Source: 40CM-2-70-7 sp035631315
GTDB taxonomy: Bacteria > Gemmatimonadota > Gemmatimonadetes > Gemmatimonadales > GWC2-71-9
Direction of reading: 5' to 3'
NCBI GenBank assembly: GCA_035631315.1
Contig: DASQIZ010000069.1
Coordinates: forward strand, 1 to 64,000
DNA: 64,000 nucleotides
Both the position numbers and the translations under genes were made by a program. Below the pieces are notes generated by a model that ran no database searches, was not told the origin of the DNA, and saw nothing but the letters and a program-made list of their open reading frames with translations. The stretch's first letter is position 1. Each line of letters starts with the position of its first letter. Below are positions 16,080-24,856 of the stretch, one piece after another.

Positions 16080-18301
16080 GCTGCCGCCTGGGCGAGCGGC
16101 CGATAGGGCTGTCGCGTGCGGGCCCGGCGGCGCGCGAGCCGCAGGAATCCAAATATCGCCACCACGACGGGAACACCGATGATGTTCCCGTAGCGCACTA
16201 CCCCACGGAGGGCGGCGCTGGTGAAGGCCAGGGGCGGCGGTGTGCGATCCTTGGACCGGATGCTGATCAGCGCCTCGTCCTGCGCGAGCCAGTCGATGGC
16301 GTTCAGGACGAAGACGGCATTCTCGGGAGAGTTTTGCGCGAAGTGATCACTCGCAAAGTCCCCGTTGCCTACCACCACGAGGCGGCCTGAACCGGCAGCC
16401 TTCGGTTGTATCTGTACCGCCAGGAGCCGCTGGGCGGTGTTGTTGCGCGAAAAGTCCTGTTGGGGCGACAACATCGCGCTCTGCTGCATCAGCCCGGCGA
16501 GCTTCGAGGTCACGAGCAGCGGGGTCACGGTCCCCTTCGCGGCTCCGGTGGTGTCGATCGAGCTGGTCCACGGCAGGAGTACGGCCGAAAGCTCGGCGTC
16601 GATCACCGATTTCTTGGTCGAGATGCCGCGGGGCCAGAGCGGATAGGGCAGCACAACCTGTCCGAACTGACTCGGTAAGCCCACCTGCGCGTTGGCTGCG
16701 ATATCGTAGACCAGGTCCGACTTGATGGTCACGCCCAGGGGCCGGGTGAGCGCATTCCACCCGACGGGGCGCGACATGGCGAATTGCCCCTGGGGCGCGC
16801 GCGACATTCCCGCTGCCATCAGCAGTACGTTGCCGCCGCGCGCGAGGAACGATTGCAGCGGCGCGAGCTGCGCCGGCGGCAGCGAGTCGACGGACCCCGA
16901 AAGCACCAGCACTTTGGCCTGAGCCGGAATGGTGCTGTCGGTCGCGAGCTGAATGGTGCGCAGGTCGTAACTCCGTCCCAGCGCCTCCTGCACCGCGCCG
17001 AAGGTGGCATCCTGCGACTGCGGTCCTCCCTCGGCAGGCGCGCGAATCCATCCCAGGACCGGCTTTGTGGTTTGCGTGAGCTCGCGAATGAACGAGGTGA
17101 GGCGGTATTCCAGGTCGTCGGACTTCCGAATGAAGGGGATCGACCTGGTCCCGTTCGCGAATTGGACCGCGAGGCCGAGGTATCCCTCCTTCATCTGCAG
17201 CGACCCCTGACCAACCACGTTGAACTGCACGGGAGGGATCTGCAGCGCTTCCGCCTGGCGGGCGGCGGCGGAATCGTGCGTCGGATCCATCATGACGATG
17301 CGCACGTTCCCCCGCCCCGCGGACCGGTAGTCGCCCAGCAGGTCGTCGACGTCGCGCTTCAGGAACGCGATTTCGGGAGGCAGCGAGCTCGACGCGAAGA
17401 GCTTGATGGTCACGAGGTCGGGCAGCTGATGCAGCATGTCCTTGGTTGCGCGCGAGAGGCTGAACTGACCACCGGGCGTGAGATCGAGCCGGCCTCCGAT
17501 GTGCCGGCCGAACAAGTTCAGCACCACGAGTCCAATCACCGCGAGGCTCGTCCCGAGCCGCAGCCGCCGGATCTCCTCCCCGGCAGGCGCAAGCTTTCGA
17601 GCGGCGATGGCGAGGTATGCGAGCGCCAGGAACACGCCAGCGAGCGTCACGAAGTAGATCCCATCACGAAGATCGATCACCCCCCGTGCGATCTGCTGGA
17701 AGTGCGGCAGCACTCCGAGTGAAGCCGCGATATCCCCCAGGGCGGCGGGCAGACCAACCAGCAGCGGATCGAGTCCGAGCAAGATCAGGGCGAACATCAC
17801 GAGCACACTCACGATGAACGCCGTCACCTGGTTCCTGGTTACACTCGACGACCAGACCCCGACTCCAGCCAGTCCGGCGCTCATGAGGAACGCCCCGAAG
17901 TACTGGGCGATGAGCACGCCGATATCCTGATGGGCCCCAAATGCCAGGCCGAGGGGAATCGTGATCGTCGCGGCGAGGGCGATCCACAGGAAGAACACCT
18001 GCCCGAGGTACTTCCCGATCAGCAGCTCGAGCTCGGTGACCGGCTGCGCCAGAACCACCTCGATGATTCCCGACCGCGTGTCCTCGGCCAGCGCACGCAT
18101 CGTGACCGCGGGCACCAGGAACAGGAGAAGCCACGGCAACAAGTCGAGCATGGGCCGAAGGGACGCGGCACCGTAGAGCTCGATCTGACGGAAGCAGAGG
18201 AAGTCGTTTACGCCCAGGAAGACGACCAGCAGGATGTAGGCGGTGGGCTGGTCGAACAGCGCGCGGAGCTCGCGGCGGGCGATGGCTTTGATGGCGTTCA
18301 T
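16076..18301 (-). CDS. Fused ABC transporter permease/GldG-like substrate domain protein
   Basis: 741 residues from the ATG at 18299-18301. N-terminal 250 residues: an ABC-2 permease with six hydrophobic segments (AYILLVVFLGVNDFLCFRQ onwards), like GldF. After a further helix near 260 comes an extracytoplasmic GldG-like domain (PF09822, about 290-680: TIKLFASSSLPPEI, DYRSAG, ADSTIPAQAKVLVLSGS-like region) and a last C-terminal helix with a basic tail. GldF and GldG are separate in gliding Bacteroidota but fused in many other phyla. Overlaps the ATPase gene and the DUF4340 gene by four bases each. The substrate is unknown; a role in gliding is not implied. Confidence 0.87.
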   Translation of the reverse strand: MNAIKAIARRELRALFDQPTAYILLVVFLGVNDFLCFRQIELYGAASLRPMLDLLPWLLLFLVPAVTMRALAEDTRSGIIEVVLAQPVTELELLIGKYLGQVFFLWIALAATITIPLGLAFGAHQDIGVLIAQYFGAFLMSAGLAGVGVWSSSVTRNQVTAFIVSVLVMFALILLGLDPLLVGLPAALGDIAASLGVLPHFQQIARGVIDLRDGIYFVTLAGVFLALAYLAIAARKLAPAGEEIRRLRLGTSLAVIGLVVLNLFGRHIGGRLDLTPGGQFSLSRATKDMLHQLPDLVTIKLFASSSLPPEIAFLKRDVDDLLGDYRSAGRGNVRIVMMDPTHDSAAARQAEALQIPPVQFNVVGQGSLQMKEGYLGLAVQFANGTRSIPFIRKSDDLEYRLTSFIRELTQTTKPVLGWIRAPAEGGPQSQDATFGAVQEALGRSYDLRTIQLATDSTIPAQAKVLVLSGSVDSLPPAQLAPLQSFLARGGNVLLMAAGMSRAPQGQFAMSRPVGWNALTRPLGVTIKSDLVYDIAANAQVGLPSQFGQVVLPYPLWPRGISTKKSVIDAELSAVLLPWTSSIDTTGAAKGTVTPLLVTSKLAGLMQQSAMLSPQQDFSRNNTAQRLLAVQIQPKAAGSGRLVVVGNGDFASDHFAQNSPENAVFVLNAIDWLAQDEALISIRSKDRTPPPLAFTSAALRGVVRYGNIIGVPVVVAIFGFLRLARRRARTRQPYRPLAQAAA

Positions 18302-19242
18302 TCCGCGGCCCCCGGCGCGGCCGTCAGCTGCCGGAAGAGCGCTTCGAGGCTCCCCTGCTCCTGATGAAGCTCGTACAGGGTCCACCCTTCGCGGGTGGCC
18401 AGCGCGAAGATCTCGGGGCGGAGGTCCTGGTCCGAGCTGACCGACAGGGTCACCCGGGTGCGGCCCGACGGTGTGGTCAGGGGCTCCGCAGCGGTGACGC
18501 CGGCGAGGGTGCCCAGCTTCTGGGCGATGCCGGCACCCGCCGCCTCCACCGTGATCTGTACTCCTCCTTCGGCCCGCTGCAGCAACGTATCCACGCCGCC
18601 ATCGGCCACGATCTTCCCCTGACTGATGATCAGGAGTCGCGAACAGCTCTGCCGGACCTCCGACAGAACATGCGTCGAGAGCACGACCGTGCGGTCGCGC
18701 CCCAGATCGGAAATGAGATGTCGGATTTCCACGCGTTGATTCGGATCCAGGCCTTCGGTCGGCTCGTCCAGCACGAGTAGATCGGGCTTGTGGAGGATGG
18801 CCTGCGCCAACCCGGTCCGTTGCCGGAATCCCTTCGAGAGCTCGCCAATGGGACGGTAGAACACCGGTTCGAGACCGGTCGACGCGACCGCCTCATCCAG
18901 GGCCCGGATTCGCTCGGCACCTCTGATCTCACGCAAATCCGCAATGAATGACAGGTAATCGGCGACCAGCATGTCGGCATAGAGCGGGTTGCTTTCCGGC
19001 AGGTAGCCGATGCGGCGCTTCGACGCGATGGCGTCGGTGCCGACCGCCGTGCCGTCGAGCGCGATGGTGCCGCGATCGGGTTCGAGGAACTGGGTGATCA
19101 TCCGCATGGTGGTCGATTTCCCGGCACCATTCGGGCCGAGAAAGCCCACCACTTCACCGCGGTCGACCGTGAACGAGATATCGTCGACCGCGGTCACACC
19201 ATCGAACCGCTTCGCGACGTTTTGCAATGTGAGCAAGGACAT
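18298..19242 (-). CDS. ABC transporter ATP-binding protein (GldA-like)
   Basis: 314 residues. ATPase that powers the adjacent permease. Seen: Walker A GPNGAGKSTT near residue 40, Q-loop ITQFLEP, signature LSKGFRQR, Walker B LLVLDEPTEGLD, and H-loop STHVLSEV; after the ATPase comes a C-terminal DUF4162-like accessory region. The ATG at 19240-19242 gives the normal MSLLTLQNVAKRF start; a longer frame upstream is low-complexity and non-conserved. First gene of the ATPase / permease-GldG / DUF4340 unit. Confidence 0.92.
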   Translation of the reverse strand: MSLLTLQNVAKRFDGVTAVDDISFTVDRGEVVGFLGPNGAGKSTTMRMITQFLEPDRGTIALDGTAVGTDAIASKRRIGYLPESNPLYADMLVADYLSFIADLREIRGAERIRALDEAVASTGLEPVFYRPIGELSKGFRQRTGLAQAILHKPDLLVLDEPTEGLDPNQRVEIRHLISDLGRDRTVVLSTHVLSEVRQSCSRLLIISQGKIVADGGVDTLLQRAEGGVQITVEAAGAGIAQKLGTLAGVTAAEPLTTPSGRTRVTLSVSSDQDLRPEIFALATREGWTLYELHQEQGSLEALFRQLTAAPGAAE

Positions 19243-19337
19243 GGCGTGTGGAGTTACCGGTGGAGTCGCCGAGCATCGTAACCAGTCCCGGCGCTGGATG
19301 GAAGGCGTTTCGAGCCGAAGCGGCGGCCCGTGCGCGA

Positions 19338-20372
19338 CTATCCGCCCCGGGTATGCATCTCCCGGTGGGGGTTCGCCCGCAACACGTCGGTGGGAACGAG
19401 CGGCGCCCGGTTCACGACCCGCAGCCGGTCCTCGGCACCGCGATCGGTCCGGCCCAGCCACGCGTCCCGAACGAGCGCCCCCAGCTCGCCGTCGCCGACG
19501 CCCCGGCGGAGGGCGTCGCGAAGATCGAGCCCCTGCTCCGCATACAGGCACAGGAACCACGTACCGTCGGCGGTAAGGCGGCTGCGGTCGCACGACCCGC
19601 AGAATGGTGCGGTCGTGGACGCGATGATCCCGAAGCGAGTGCCGTCCGACAGCCGGTACCGCTCCGCGGGCGCCGAGGGATTCCTGGGATCGGGGTCAGG
19701 CGTGGCGCTGCCGAACCGCGTCGCAATTCGCTCCAGGATCTCGGAACGGGACACCACCTGATCGCCCGACCAACGGGTCGCGCCGCCGACGTCCATGTAC
19801 TCGATGAACCGGACTTCCAGCCCGCGGCTCTGCCCGAACTCGATCAAGGCGGCGACCTCGTCATCGTTGAATCCGCGGATGACTACGGCGTTGAGCTTGA
19901 TCTGTTCGAACCCCGCCCGCCGCGCCGCGTCGATTCCCTGCAGCACCGACAGGTGCCGGTCCGACTTGGCGAATGCCTCCATGCGGTCCGGATGGAGCGT
20001 ATCGAGGCTGACCGTGACGCGGTCCAGTCCGGCCGCTTTGAGATCCTCGGCGTTCTTGGCGAGGAGCAGCCCATTCGTCGTCAGCGCGACGTCGGTGAGC
20101 CGACCGTCGCGCTTCAAGAGCTGAATGAGCTGCGCGAGGCCATGGCGCAGGAGGGGCTCCCCGCCGGTGAGCCGGATCTTGGTCACGCCCAACCCCGCGA
20201 AGACTCCGGTGAGCCTCGTGAGTTCTTCAAACGACAGAATCGATTCGCGCGGCAGCCAGACGTATTCGTCCTCCGGCATGCAGTACCGGCAGCGCAAGTT
20301 GCAGCGGTCCGTCACGGAGATCCGAAGACTCTTGAGGGGCCGCTGGAGGCGGTCGAGGACCGGGAGATTCAC
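19338..20372 (-). CDS. moaA: GTP 3',8-cyclase (molybdenum cofactor biosynthesis protein A)
   Basis: 344 residues from a GTG that overlaps the moaE stop (GTGA). A radical SAM enzyme that rearranges GTP in the first step of molybdopterin synthesis (with MoaC, not seen here). Seen: radical SAM cluster CNLRCRYC near residue 25, RLTGGEPLLR, SLDTL, and the C-terminal cluster ligands APFCGSCDRSRLTADGTWFL with a later Cys. The protein ends in GG, which is essential in this family. Overlapping order moaD-moaE-moaA shows a single operon. Confidence 0.94.
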   Translation of the reverse strand: MNLPVLDRLQRPLKSLRISVTDRCNLRCRYCMPEDEYVWLPRESILSFEELTRLTGVFAGLGVTKIRLTGGEPLLRHGLAQLIQLLKRDGRLTDVALTTNGLLLAKNAEDLKAAGLDRVTVSLDTLHPDRMEAFAKSDRHLSVLQGIDAARRAGFEQIKLNAVVIRGFNDDEVAALIEFGQSRGLEVRFIEYMDVGGATRWSGDQVVSRSEILERIATRFGSATPDPDPRNPSAPAERYRLSDGTRFGIIASTTAPFCGSCDRSRLTADGTWFLCLYAEQGLDLRDALRRGVGDGELGALVRDAWLGRTDRGAEDRLRVVNRAPLVPTDVLRANPHREMHTRGG

Positions 20373-20806
20373 TGCGGCCCCACCATGGACGGATGGCCCG
20401 ACGGGTCCACCCAGGTCGCGGTTCCGTCGGCGCGCAGCTCCTTCTTCCAGACCGGGAGGCGTTTCTTGACCTCTTCGATCACATGACGGCAGGCCGCGAA
20501 CGCGTCGGCTCGATGGGGCGTAGCGACGGCGATCGCGATGCTCGCCTCCTCGGCGGCCACCAGCCCGAGCCGGTGCCGCACGGCCACGCGCGCGTCGGGC
20601 CACCGGCGACGGGTCTCGGAAACGATGCGGTCCATCTCCGCCTCGGCCATCGCGTCATAGGCCGAGTACTCGATTGCGGTGACGCCTCCGTCTTCGGGGC
20701 CGTCGCGGACCGTGCCCAGGAACGCACAGGTGCCCCCGCAATGCGGGGCCGCGACCTCGGCCAACAGCGCGTCGAGGGAGAGGGGCGCGGTCGAGAGGTA
20801 GGTCAT
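20369..20806 (-). CDS. moaE: Molybdopterin synthase catalytic subunit
   Basis: 145 residues. Transfers sulfur from the MoaD thiocarboxylate to precursor Z to make molybdopterin. Seen: CAFLGTVRDGPEDGGVTAIEYSAYDAMAEAEM is the family N-terminal half (quoted in pieces: GTVRDG, EYSAYDAMAE), HRLGLVAAEEASI, and the catalytic lysine region VKKRLPVWKKEL followed by DGTATWV. ATG at 20804-20806 shares a base with the moaD stop (TGATG). A longer frame upstream overlaps moaD and is non-conserved. Confidence 0.93.
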   Translation of the reverse strand: MTYLSTAPLSLDALLAEVAAPHCGGTCAFLGTVRDGPEDGGVTAIEYSAYDAMAEAEMDRIVSETRRRWPDARVAVRHRLGLVAAEEASIAIAVATPHRADAFAACRHVIEEVKKRLPVWKKELRADGTATWVDPSGHPSMVGPQ

Positions 20807-21093
20807 CAGCCGCCGGCGAGGGGAGGCAGGAACGCCAGCTCGTCGCCGTCGGCGACTGCCGCATCGAGTCGTACGTGCCGGAGGTTCAGTGCGGCCAGGG
20901 GCTGAGCCGGAAGGGCGGCGGTACCAGGCCACTCGTCGCGGATCCGGCTCATCACGTCCGAGACGGTGGCGGGGAGATGGACAGTCAACGTTCCCTCGCT
21001 GCGCCCCACCAGCTCGGCGTAGCGCGCGAAGAACCGTACCCGCAGCGTCCCCACCGTCCCGGCCGTCCCGGCCGTCCCCGATACCCGGTTCAT
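20806..21093 (-). CDS. moaD: Molybdopterin synthase sulfur carrier subunit
   Basis: 95 residues, ubiquitin-like fold. Carries sulfur as a C-terminal thiocarboxylate; the required Gly-Gly end is present (FLPPLAGG). Seen: LRVRFFARYAELVG at the start of the fold and DGDELAFLPP at the end. The first 15 or so residues (SGTAGTAGTVGT) come from a 9-base tandem repeat and are not part of the fold. A GTG start about 13 codons further in, just before GTLRVRFF and without the extension, is possible. Confidence 0.88.
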   Translation of the reverse strand: MNRVSGTAGTAGTVGTLRVRFFARYAELVGRSEGTLTVHLPATVSDVMSRIRDEWPGTAALPAQPLAALNLRHVRLDAAVADGDELAFLPPLAGG

Positions 21094-21113
21094 CGGGGAG
21101 AACCTACAGGTTT

Positions 21114-22898
21114 CTACCGGCTGGTGGTACCCGTCGCGAGTCCGTGCCAGATCCGGGCCTGTTTCGCGGTCGGCGACCTCACCAGATCGAGAGTGATGTT
21201 CTCGACGTCACGCTCACGGACCGTGGCGTGCAAGGTGAGCTGTCGCCCTGCCCGATGCACCACGAGGTCGAGTGGTGCGCCCGCCTTCCCGTGGTACCGG
21301 CCGCGGAACTCGGGACCGAAGTCCGCGGTGGCCGATGGAACCACGTCACCGATACGGATCAGCGTGTCGCCGGGCTCGAGTCCCGCGGCTGCAGCAACGC
21401 TCCCGGGATTCACGCCGGTCAGGACCGCGAAGTTGGCGCCTGAAGTCGATACGCCAAGAGTGGGCACCGAGGAGTGCTCGACGTGGTAGTCGAGCCCCGC
21501 CTTGGCGAAGACCGCCGCGTACGGCAGCGAGTCCCGGCCATTGATGTAGCGCTGGTAGAACGTAGCCACGTCGGGTGCACCGTTCTCGCGCAGGAGGTCG
21601 AGTAATTCGGCGGTCGAGAATCCCTTCCCGGCCTGGTAGTAGCGGGTCCAGAGCCCGCGCATCACGTCATCCAGGGAGTGCCCGTTGTCGGTCGCATCGC
21701 GGATGGAGATGTCGAGCAGGAGACCGGTGAGCGAGCCCTTGGGATAGTAGAGCTGGGAGCTGTTGACGTAGACCTCGTCGATCCACGTCGCCTCGGAGCC
21801 GTCCTCCTCACTCCACGGCTCGGGCGCCGAATTCACCTGGTCGATGTTCTGATGCACGTGATCGATGAAGTCGGAATCGGTCCAGATGTGGGCTCGCCAG
21901 TTCGTGAGGTCGGCGTAGTAGTCGGTGACGCCTTCCGACCACCAGAGCAGCGGCGTGTACTGCTCGTCGCGGTATTCATAGGGCCACATCTCGACAGGCC
22001 GGATCCGCTTCACGTTCCAGAGATGGAAAAACTCGTGGGCCATCAGCGGATTCATGAACCCGCCCAGCGTTCCATCCGGCGCGGCGAAACCGGGCCCGGC
22101 GGGCATGATGTCGAACTGGCTGTAGAGGTGCTCGAGGCCCCCCGCCCAGTTGATGGTATCCCGCACGACGTCGAAGAAAATCGTGTAGACGTCGTAGGGC
22201 GCCCCGCCCATCAAGCGGTCCTGCACGTCCGCCATCTTCGACACCGATGCACGCATCGAGGCCTGGACCGCCGGCGTGTAGTCGGAGGCGGGCCATACCG
22301 CGATGCGGATCCACTTCCCTCCCACCTGCAGCGAGTCGACGTTGAAATGTCCGAGGAATGTTTCGGCATCAGCGAGCACGTCGTAGTTCGGCGCGGTGTA
22401 GACACCGCTCCCGGCCGACTTGAGCGCCGTCGTCACGCGCCACCCATCGGGCACCGAGAACCGGACTTCCGCGGGGCGATCGAGATGACCTGGCTGGTAC
22501 AGGAACAGGTTGGTGCCGAGGAACTGCGCCAGATCGCCGTGGATGCGCGCCATCGAGAGATCGATCGTGTCCGTCAACTCTTCAAACGACACGCTCACCG
22601 CTTGCGCGCCGCCCGTCGGCACGCGCCACGTCGTCTTGTCGGCGCGGTCCCAGAACAACGTGCGGCCCGAACCGTCCCGCGCGCCGAAGTGGCGAACGAA
22701 GCGGGCGTAATTCTGGATCGCGTAATTGCCGGGGCTCCACGCGGGCAGGGCGACGTACAGGGTATCCACTCCGGCGGTCGGGAACGTGGCCTCGACGCGG
22801 AACAGCTTGGTGCTGGGATCGGGAACTGAGACCTCATACCGGACGGTCTGAGCGGAGAGCGGTAAAGCAATGAGGGCAAAGAAGATTTGGCGCACCAC
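21114..22898 (-). CDS. M61 family glycyl aminopeptidase with PDZ domain
   Basis: About 594 residues with a short signal peptide (RQIFFALIALPLSAQ). Seen: an N-terminal beta domain, the zinc site HEFFHLWNVKRIRP near residue 290, the third ligand Glu in WWSEGVTDYYADL, and a C-terminal PDZ domain (about 490-570, VNPGSVAAAAGLEPGDTLIRI) used to grip peptide ends. Probably a periplasmic aminopeptidase. Start chosen as GTG at 22896-22898 with GGGAG six bases upstream; the adjacent GTG at 22895 is equivalent, and a longer frame from 22982 crosses the hup terminator. The stop is 20 bases before moaD. Confidence 0.9.
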   Translation of the reverse strand: MVRQIFFALIALPLSAQTVRYEVSVPDPSTKLFRVEATFPTAGVDTLYVALPAWSPGNYAIQNYARFVRHFGARDGSGRTLFWDRADKTTWRVPTGGAQAVSVSFEELTDTIDLSMARIHGDLAQFLGTNLFLYQPGHLDRPAEVRFSVPDGWRVTTALKSAGSGVYTAPNYDVLADAETFLGHFNVDSLQVGGKWIRIAVWPASDYTPAVQASMRASVSKMADVQDRLMGGAPYDVYTIFFDVVRDTINWAGGLEHLYSQFDIMPAGPGFAAPDGTLGGFMNPLMAHEFFHLWNVKRIRPVEMWPYEYRDEQYTPLLWWSEGVTDYYADLTNWRAHIWTDSDFIDHVHQNIDQVNSAPEPWSEEDGSEATWIDEVYVNSSQLYYPKGSLTGLLLDISIRDATDNGHSLDDVMRGLWTRYYQAGKGFSTAELLDLLRENGAPDVATFYQRYINGRDSLPYAAVFAKAGLDYHVEHSSVPTLGVSTSGANFAVLTGVNPGSVAAAAGLEPGDTLIRIGDVVPSATADFGPEFRGRYHGKAGAPLDLVVHRAGRQLTLHATVRERDVENITLDLVRSPTAKQARIWHGLATGTTSR

Positions 22899-22948
22899 GC
22901 TGGCTCCCAGGTCTTGGCAATTGTCACAGAAAGGGCTTAAAACAATGC

Positions 22949-22971
22949 GGCCCCAACGTTTAGTCGGGGCC
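22949..22971 (-). terminator. Intrinsic terminator after hup
   Basis: On the minus strand GGCCCCGAC and GTTGGGGCC form a 9-base stem (one G-T pair) with a 5-base loop, followed by GCATTGTTTT. It lies 30 bases beyond the hup stop and upstream of the M61 gene. Confidence 0.75.
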
Positions 22972-23000
22972 AGGAGTTTCACTCATGCGACGAACCGCGA

Positions 23001-23318
23001 TTACGAAACGACTTCCTGACCGCTCGCGTCCGCGACCATCGCACGCAACTCTTTGCTGGGCTTGAAGACAGGCACCGGCCGAGCTGCGACTTCTACCGGG
23101 TCACCGGTACGGGGGTTCCGGGCCATGCGGGTCTTCCGCTGGCGGATCTTGAAGGTCCCAAAGCCACGTATCTCAATGTTATGCTGCTCAGATAGCGCTG
23201 CCTTGACTGCGTCCAAGAAGGAATCCACCACGCGTGCGCAGTCCTTCTTGGAAATCAAAGGACCAGCGGTACGCGCGATTTGGGCGGTCACCTTCTCGAC
23301 GAGATCTGCCTTCGTCAT
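23001..23318 (-). CDS. hup: HU family DNA-binding protein
   Basis: 105 residues; a small basic dimeric protein that bends and packages DNA. Seen: MTKADLVEKVTAQIAR helix, the VVDSFLDAVKAAL helix, IEIRGFGTFKIRQRKTRMAR and the RNPRTGDPVEVAARPVPVFK arm with the conserved intercalating-proline region. Usual length is 90-100. ATG at 23316-23318 preceded by GGGGGAA; an upstream ATG at 23348 lies before this ribosome site. Has its own strong promoter (23360-23388) and terminator (22949-22971), so it is a one-gene unit after the long housekeeping operon. Confidence 0.94.
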   Translation of the reverse strand: MTKADLVEKVTAQIARTAGPLISKKDCARVVDSFLDAVKAALSEQHNIEIRGFGTFKIRQRKTRMARNPRTGDPVEVAARPVPVFKPSKELRAMVADASGQEVVS

Positions 23319-23359
23319 CCGTTCCCCCTGAGGGCACAAGGGTCCCAAGACCGGGGGGC

Positions 23360-23388
23360 ATATTACGAGCTAGCCTATTGACTGTCAA
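23360..23388 (-). promoter_or_regulatory. Near-consensus sigma-70 promoter for hup
   Basis: TTGACA (23383-23388) and TAATAT (23360-23365) on the minus strand, spaced by exactly 17 bases. The -35 lies within the last codons of carA (Leu-Asp-Ser). The best-matching promoter seen in the window; fits the high expression expected of HU. Confidence 0.8.
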
Positions 23389-24454
23389 GAGCTTGGAGGA
23401 ACTCTCGGAAGTGTCCTTGGGCATCATGCGGGCCTGGCGACGCCTCAGGATGGTACTGGACGGCGAAAATCGGGGCGTCGCGGTGACGCACCCCTTCGAC
23501 CGTTCCGTCGTTGAGGTTGAGGTGGGTGACCTCAAGTGACTTCGCACCGGGCACCCCGCTGGTGTCACCCTTCACTGCAAATCCGTGGTTCTGGGACGTG
23601 ATAAGTACTTGTCCTGTCTTCACATCCCTCACAGGATGGTTCCCGCCACGGTGCCCGTAGGGGAGCTTCACGGTTTCCCCACCCAGCGCGAGACCGAGCA
23701 ACTGATGGCCGAGGCAGATGCCGAAAATGGGGAGCTTCCCGTCGGCCAAGGTGCGGATCGTGTTGATGGCGTACCCCACCGCGGCGGGGTCGCCAGGACC
23801 GTTGGAGAGGAACACCCCGTCCGGTGCGAGCTCCCGGACCTGCGCGGCGGTGGTTGCCGCAGGGACCACGGTGACGCGGCAGCCGTTCTGCACGAACAGA
23901 CGAAGAATATTCCGCTTCATGCCGAAGTCGTACGCCACGACGTGGTGATTGGCGTCCTTCGGTCCCTCTGCATACCGCTGCTCGACCGTCGCTTTGCTGG
24001 CGAGATCGAGTCCGTTCATGTCCGGTGAAGATGCGAGCAACCGGCGGACGTCGTCGGTCGGCTGATCACCGAGCGCGAGCGCCCCACGCATCGCGCCCTT
24101 CGAGCGGATGTGTCGCGTGAGTTGACGGGTGTCGACGTCCGTGATCAGTGGGACCCGCGCTTCGGAGAGCCACTCGAGCAATGGACCGGTGGCGCGCCAG
24201 TTCGACGGCTGCACCGACAGCTCGCGCACGACCACGCCCGCTACGCGCGGCCGGTCCGATTCGACGTCCTCGGGATTGATCCCGTAGTTGCCGATCATCG
24301 GTGCCGTCATCACGACGAGCTGACCGAGATACGAGGGGTCCGTAAAGACCTCCTGATATCCGCTCAGATTCGTGGTAAAGACGACTTCGGCGCACGTGGT
24401 CTCGAATGGGAGTGGCGCGGTTCCAGGGAACCAGGCGCCATCCTCGAGCAGCAC
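23375..24454 (-). CDS. carA: Carbamoyl-phosphate synthase small subunit
   Basis: 359 residues. Hydrolyses glutamine and channels ammonia to CarB for carbamoyl phosphate (arginine and pyrimidines). Seen: LLEDGAWFPG start, NLSGYQEVFTDPSY and MIGNYGIN of the N-terminal domain, and the class I glutaminase with GICLGHQLLGLALGG (nucleophile Cys), GHRGGNHPV and QYHPEASPGPHD (His and Glu). The GTG at 24452-24454 is used; conservation suggests translation may instead begin at a CTG at 24467-24469 (Leu-Lys-Pro-Ala-Tyr upstream). carB is not in the window. Last gene of the 19-kb operon. Confidence 0.94.
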   Translation of the reverse strand: MLLEDGAWFPGTAPLPFETTCAEVVFTTNLSGYQEVFTDPSYLGQLVVMTAPMIGNYGINPEDVESDRPRVAGVVVRELSVQPSNWRATGPLLEWLSEARVPLITDVDTRQLTRHIRSKGAMRGALALGDQPTDDVRRLLASSPDMNGLDLASKATVEQRYAEGPKDANHHVVAYDFGMKRNILRLFVQNGCRVTVVPAATTAAQVRELAPDGVFLSNGPGDPAAVGYAINTIRTLADGKLPIFGICLGHQLLGLALGGETVKLPYGHRGGNHPVRDVKTGQVLITSQNHGFAVKGDTSGVPGAKSLEVTHLNLNDGTVEGVRHRDAPIFAVQYHPEASPGPHDAQGHFREFLQALDSQ

Positions 24455-24470
24455 GTAAGCCGGTTTCAGA

Positions 24471-24839
24471 TCAGGGGCGCGGTGTGGGGTTGTTTGGAGC
24501 CGCGGGTTGCGACGTGGTGGTCGGAGCGGGCGCGCTCTGCAGCGGCAGCGGAGCCGGCTGCGTCGCCGGCGCCTGGATCTGTCCCTGGAGGACCGAGCGC
24601 GGCGCCGCGTTGTGGGACGACATGAAGGCCAGGACGAGTGCCAGGAACAGGAAGATCCCGGCGCACCACCAGGTCGCCTTGGTCAGCAGGGTGACCGTCT
24701 GCCGGCCCCCCATGAACATGTCGGTGCCCGCTCCCCCGCCCAGGGACGCGAGTCCTCCGCCCTGACCGGCCTGGAGGAGAACCGCAGTGCCAAGGATGAG
24801 CGCGTCGAGCAGCAGGAGGACAAGAAAAAAGGTGTACAT
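24471..24839 (-). CDS. secG: Preprotein translocase subunit SecG
   Basis: 122 residues from the ATG at 24837-24839. Accessory membrane subunit of the SecYEG export channel. Seen: first helix FFLVLLLLDALILGTAVLLQ, the family loop QAGQGGGLASLGGG with MFMGGRQTVTLLTKATW, and the second helix ending at FLALVLAFM. The C-terminal 45 residues are rich in Pro, Ala, Gln and Thr and are not conserved in the family. It lies between tpiA and carA, as in many genomes where secG follows tpiA. Confidence 0.93.
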   Translation of the reverse strand: MYTFFLVLLLLDALILGTAVLLQAGQGGGLASLGGGAGTDMFMGGRQTVTLLTKATWWCAGIFLFLALVLAFMSSHNAAPRSVLQGQIQAPATQPAPLPLQSAPAPTTTSQPAAPNNPTPRP

Positions 24840-24856
24840 GTCGGGGCGTATGATAC

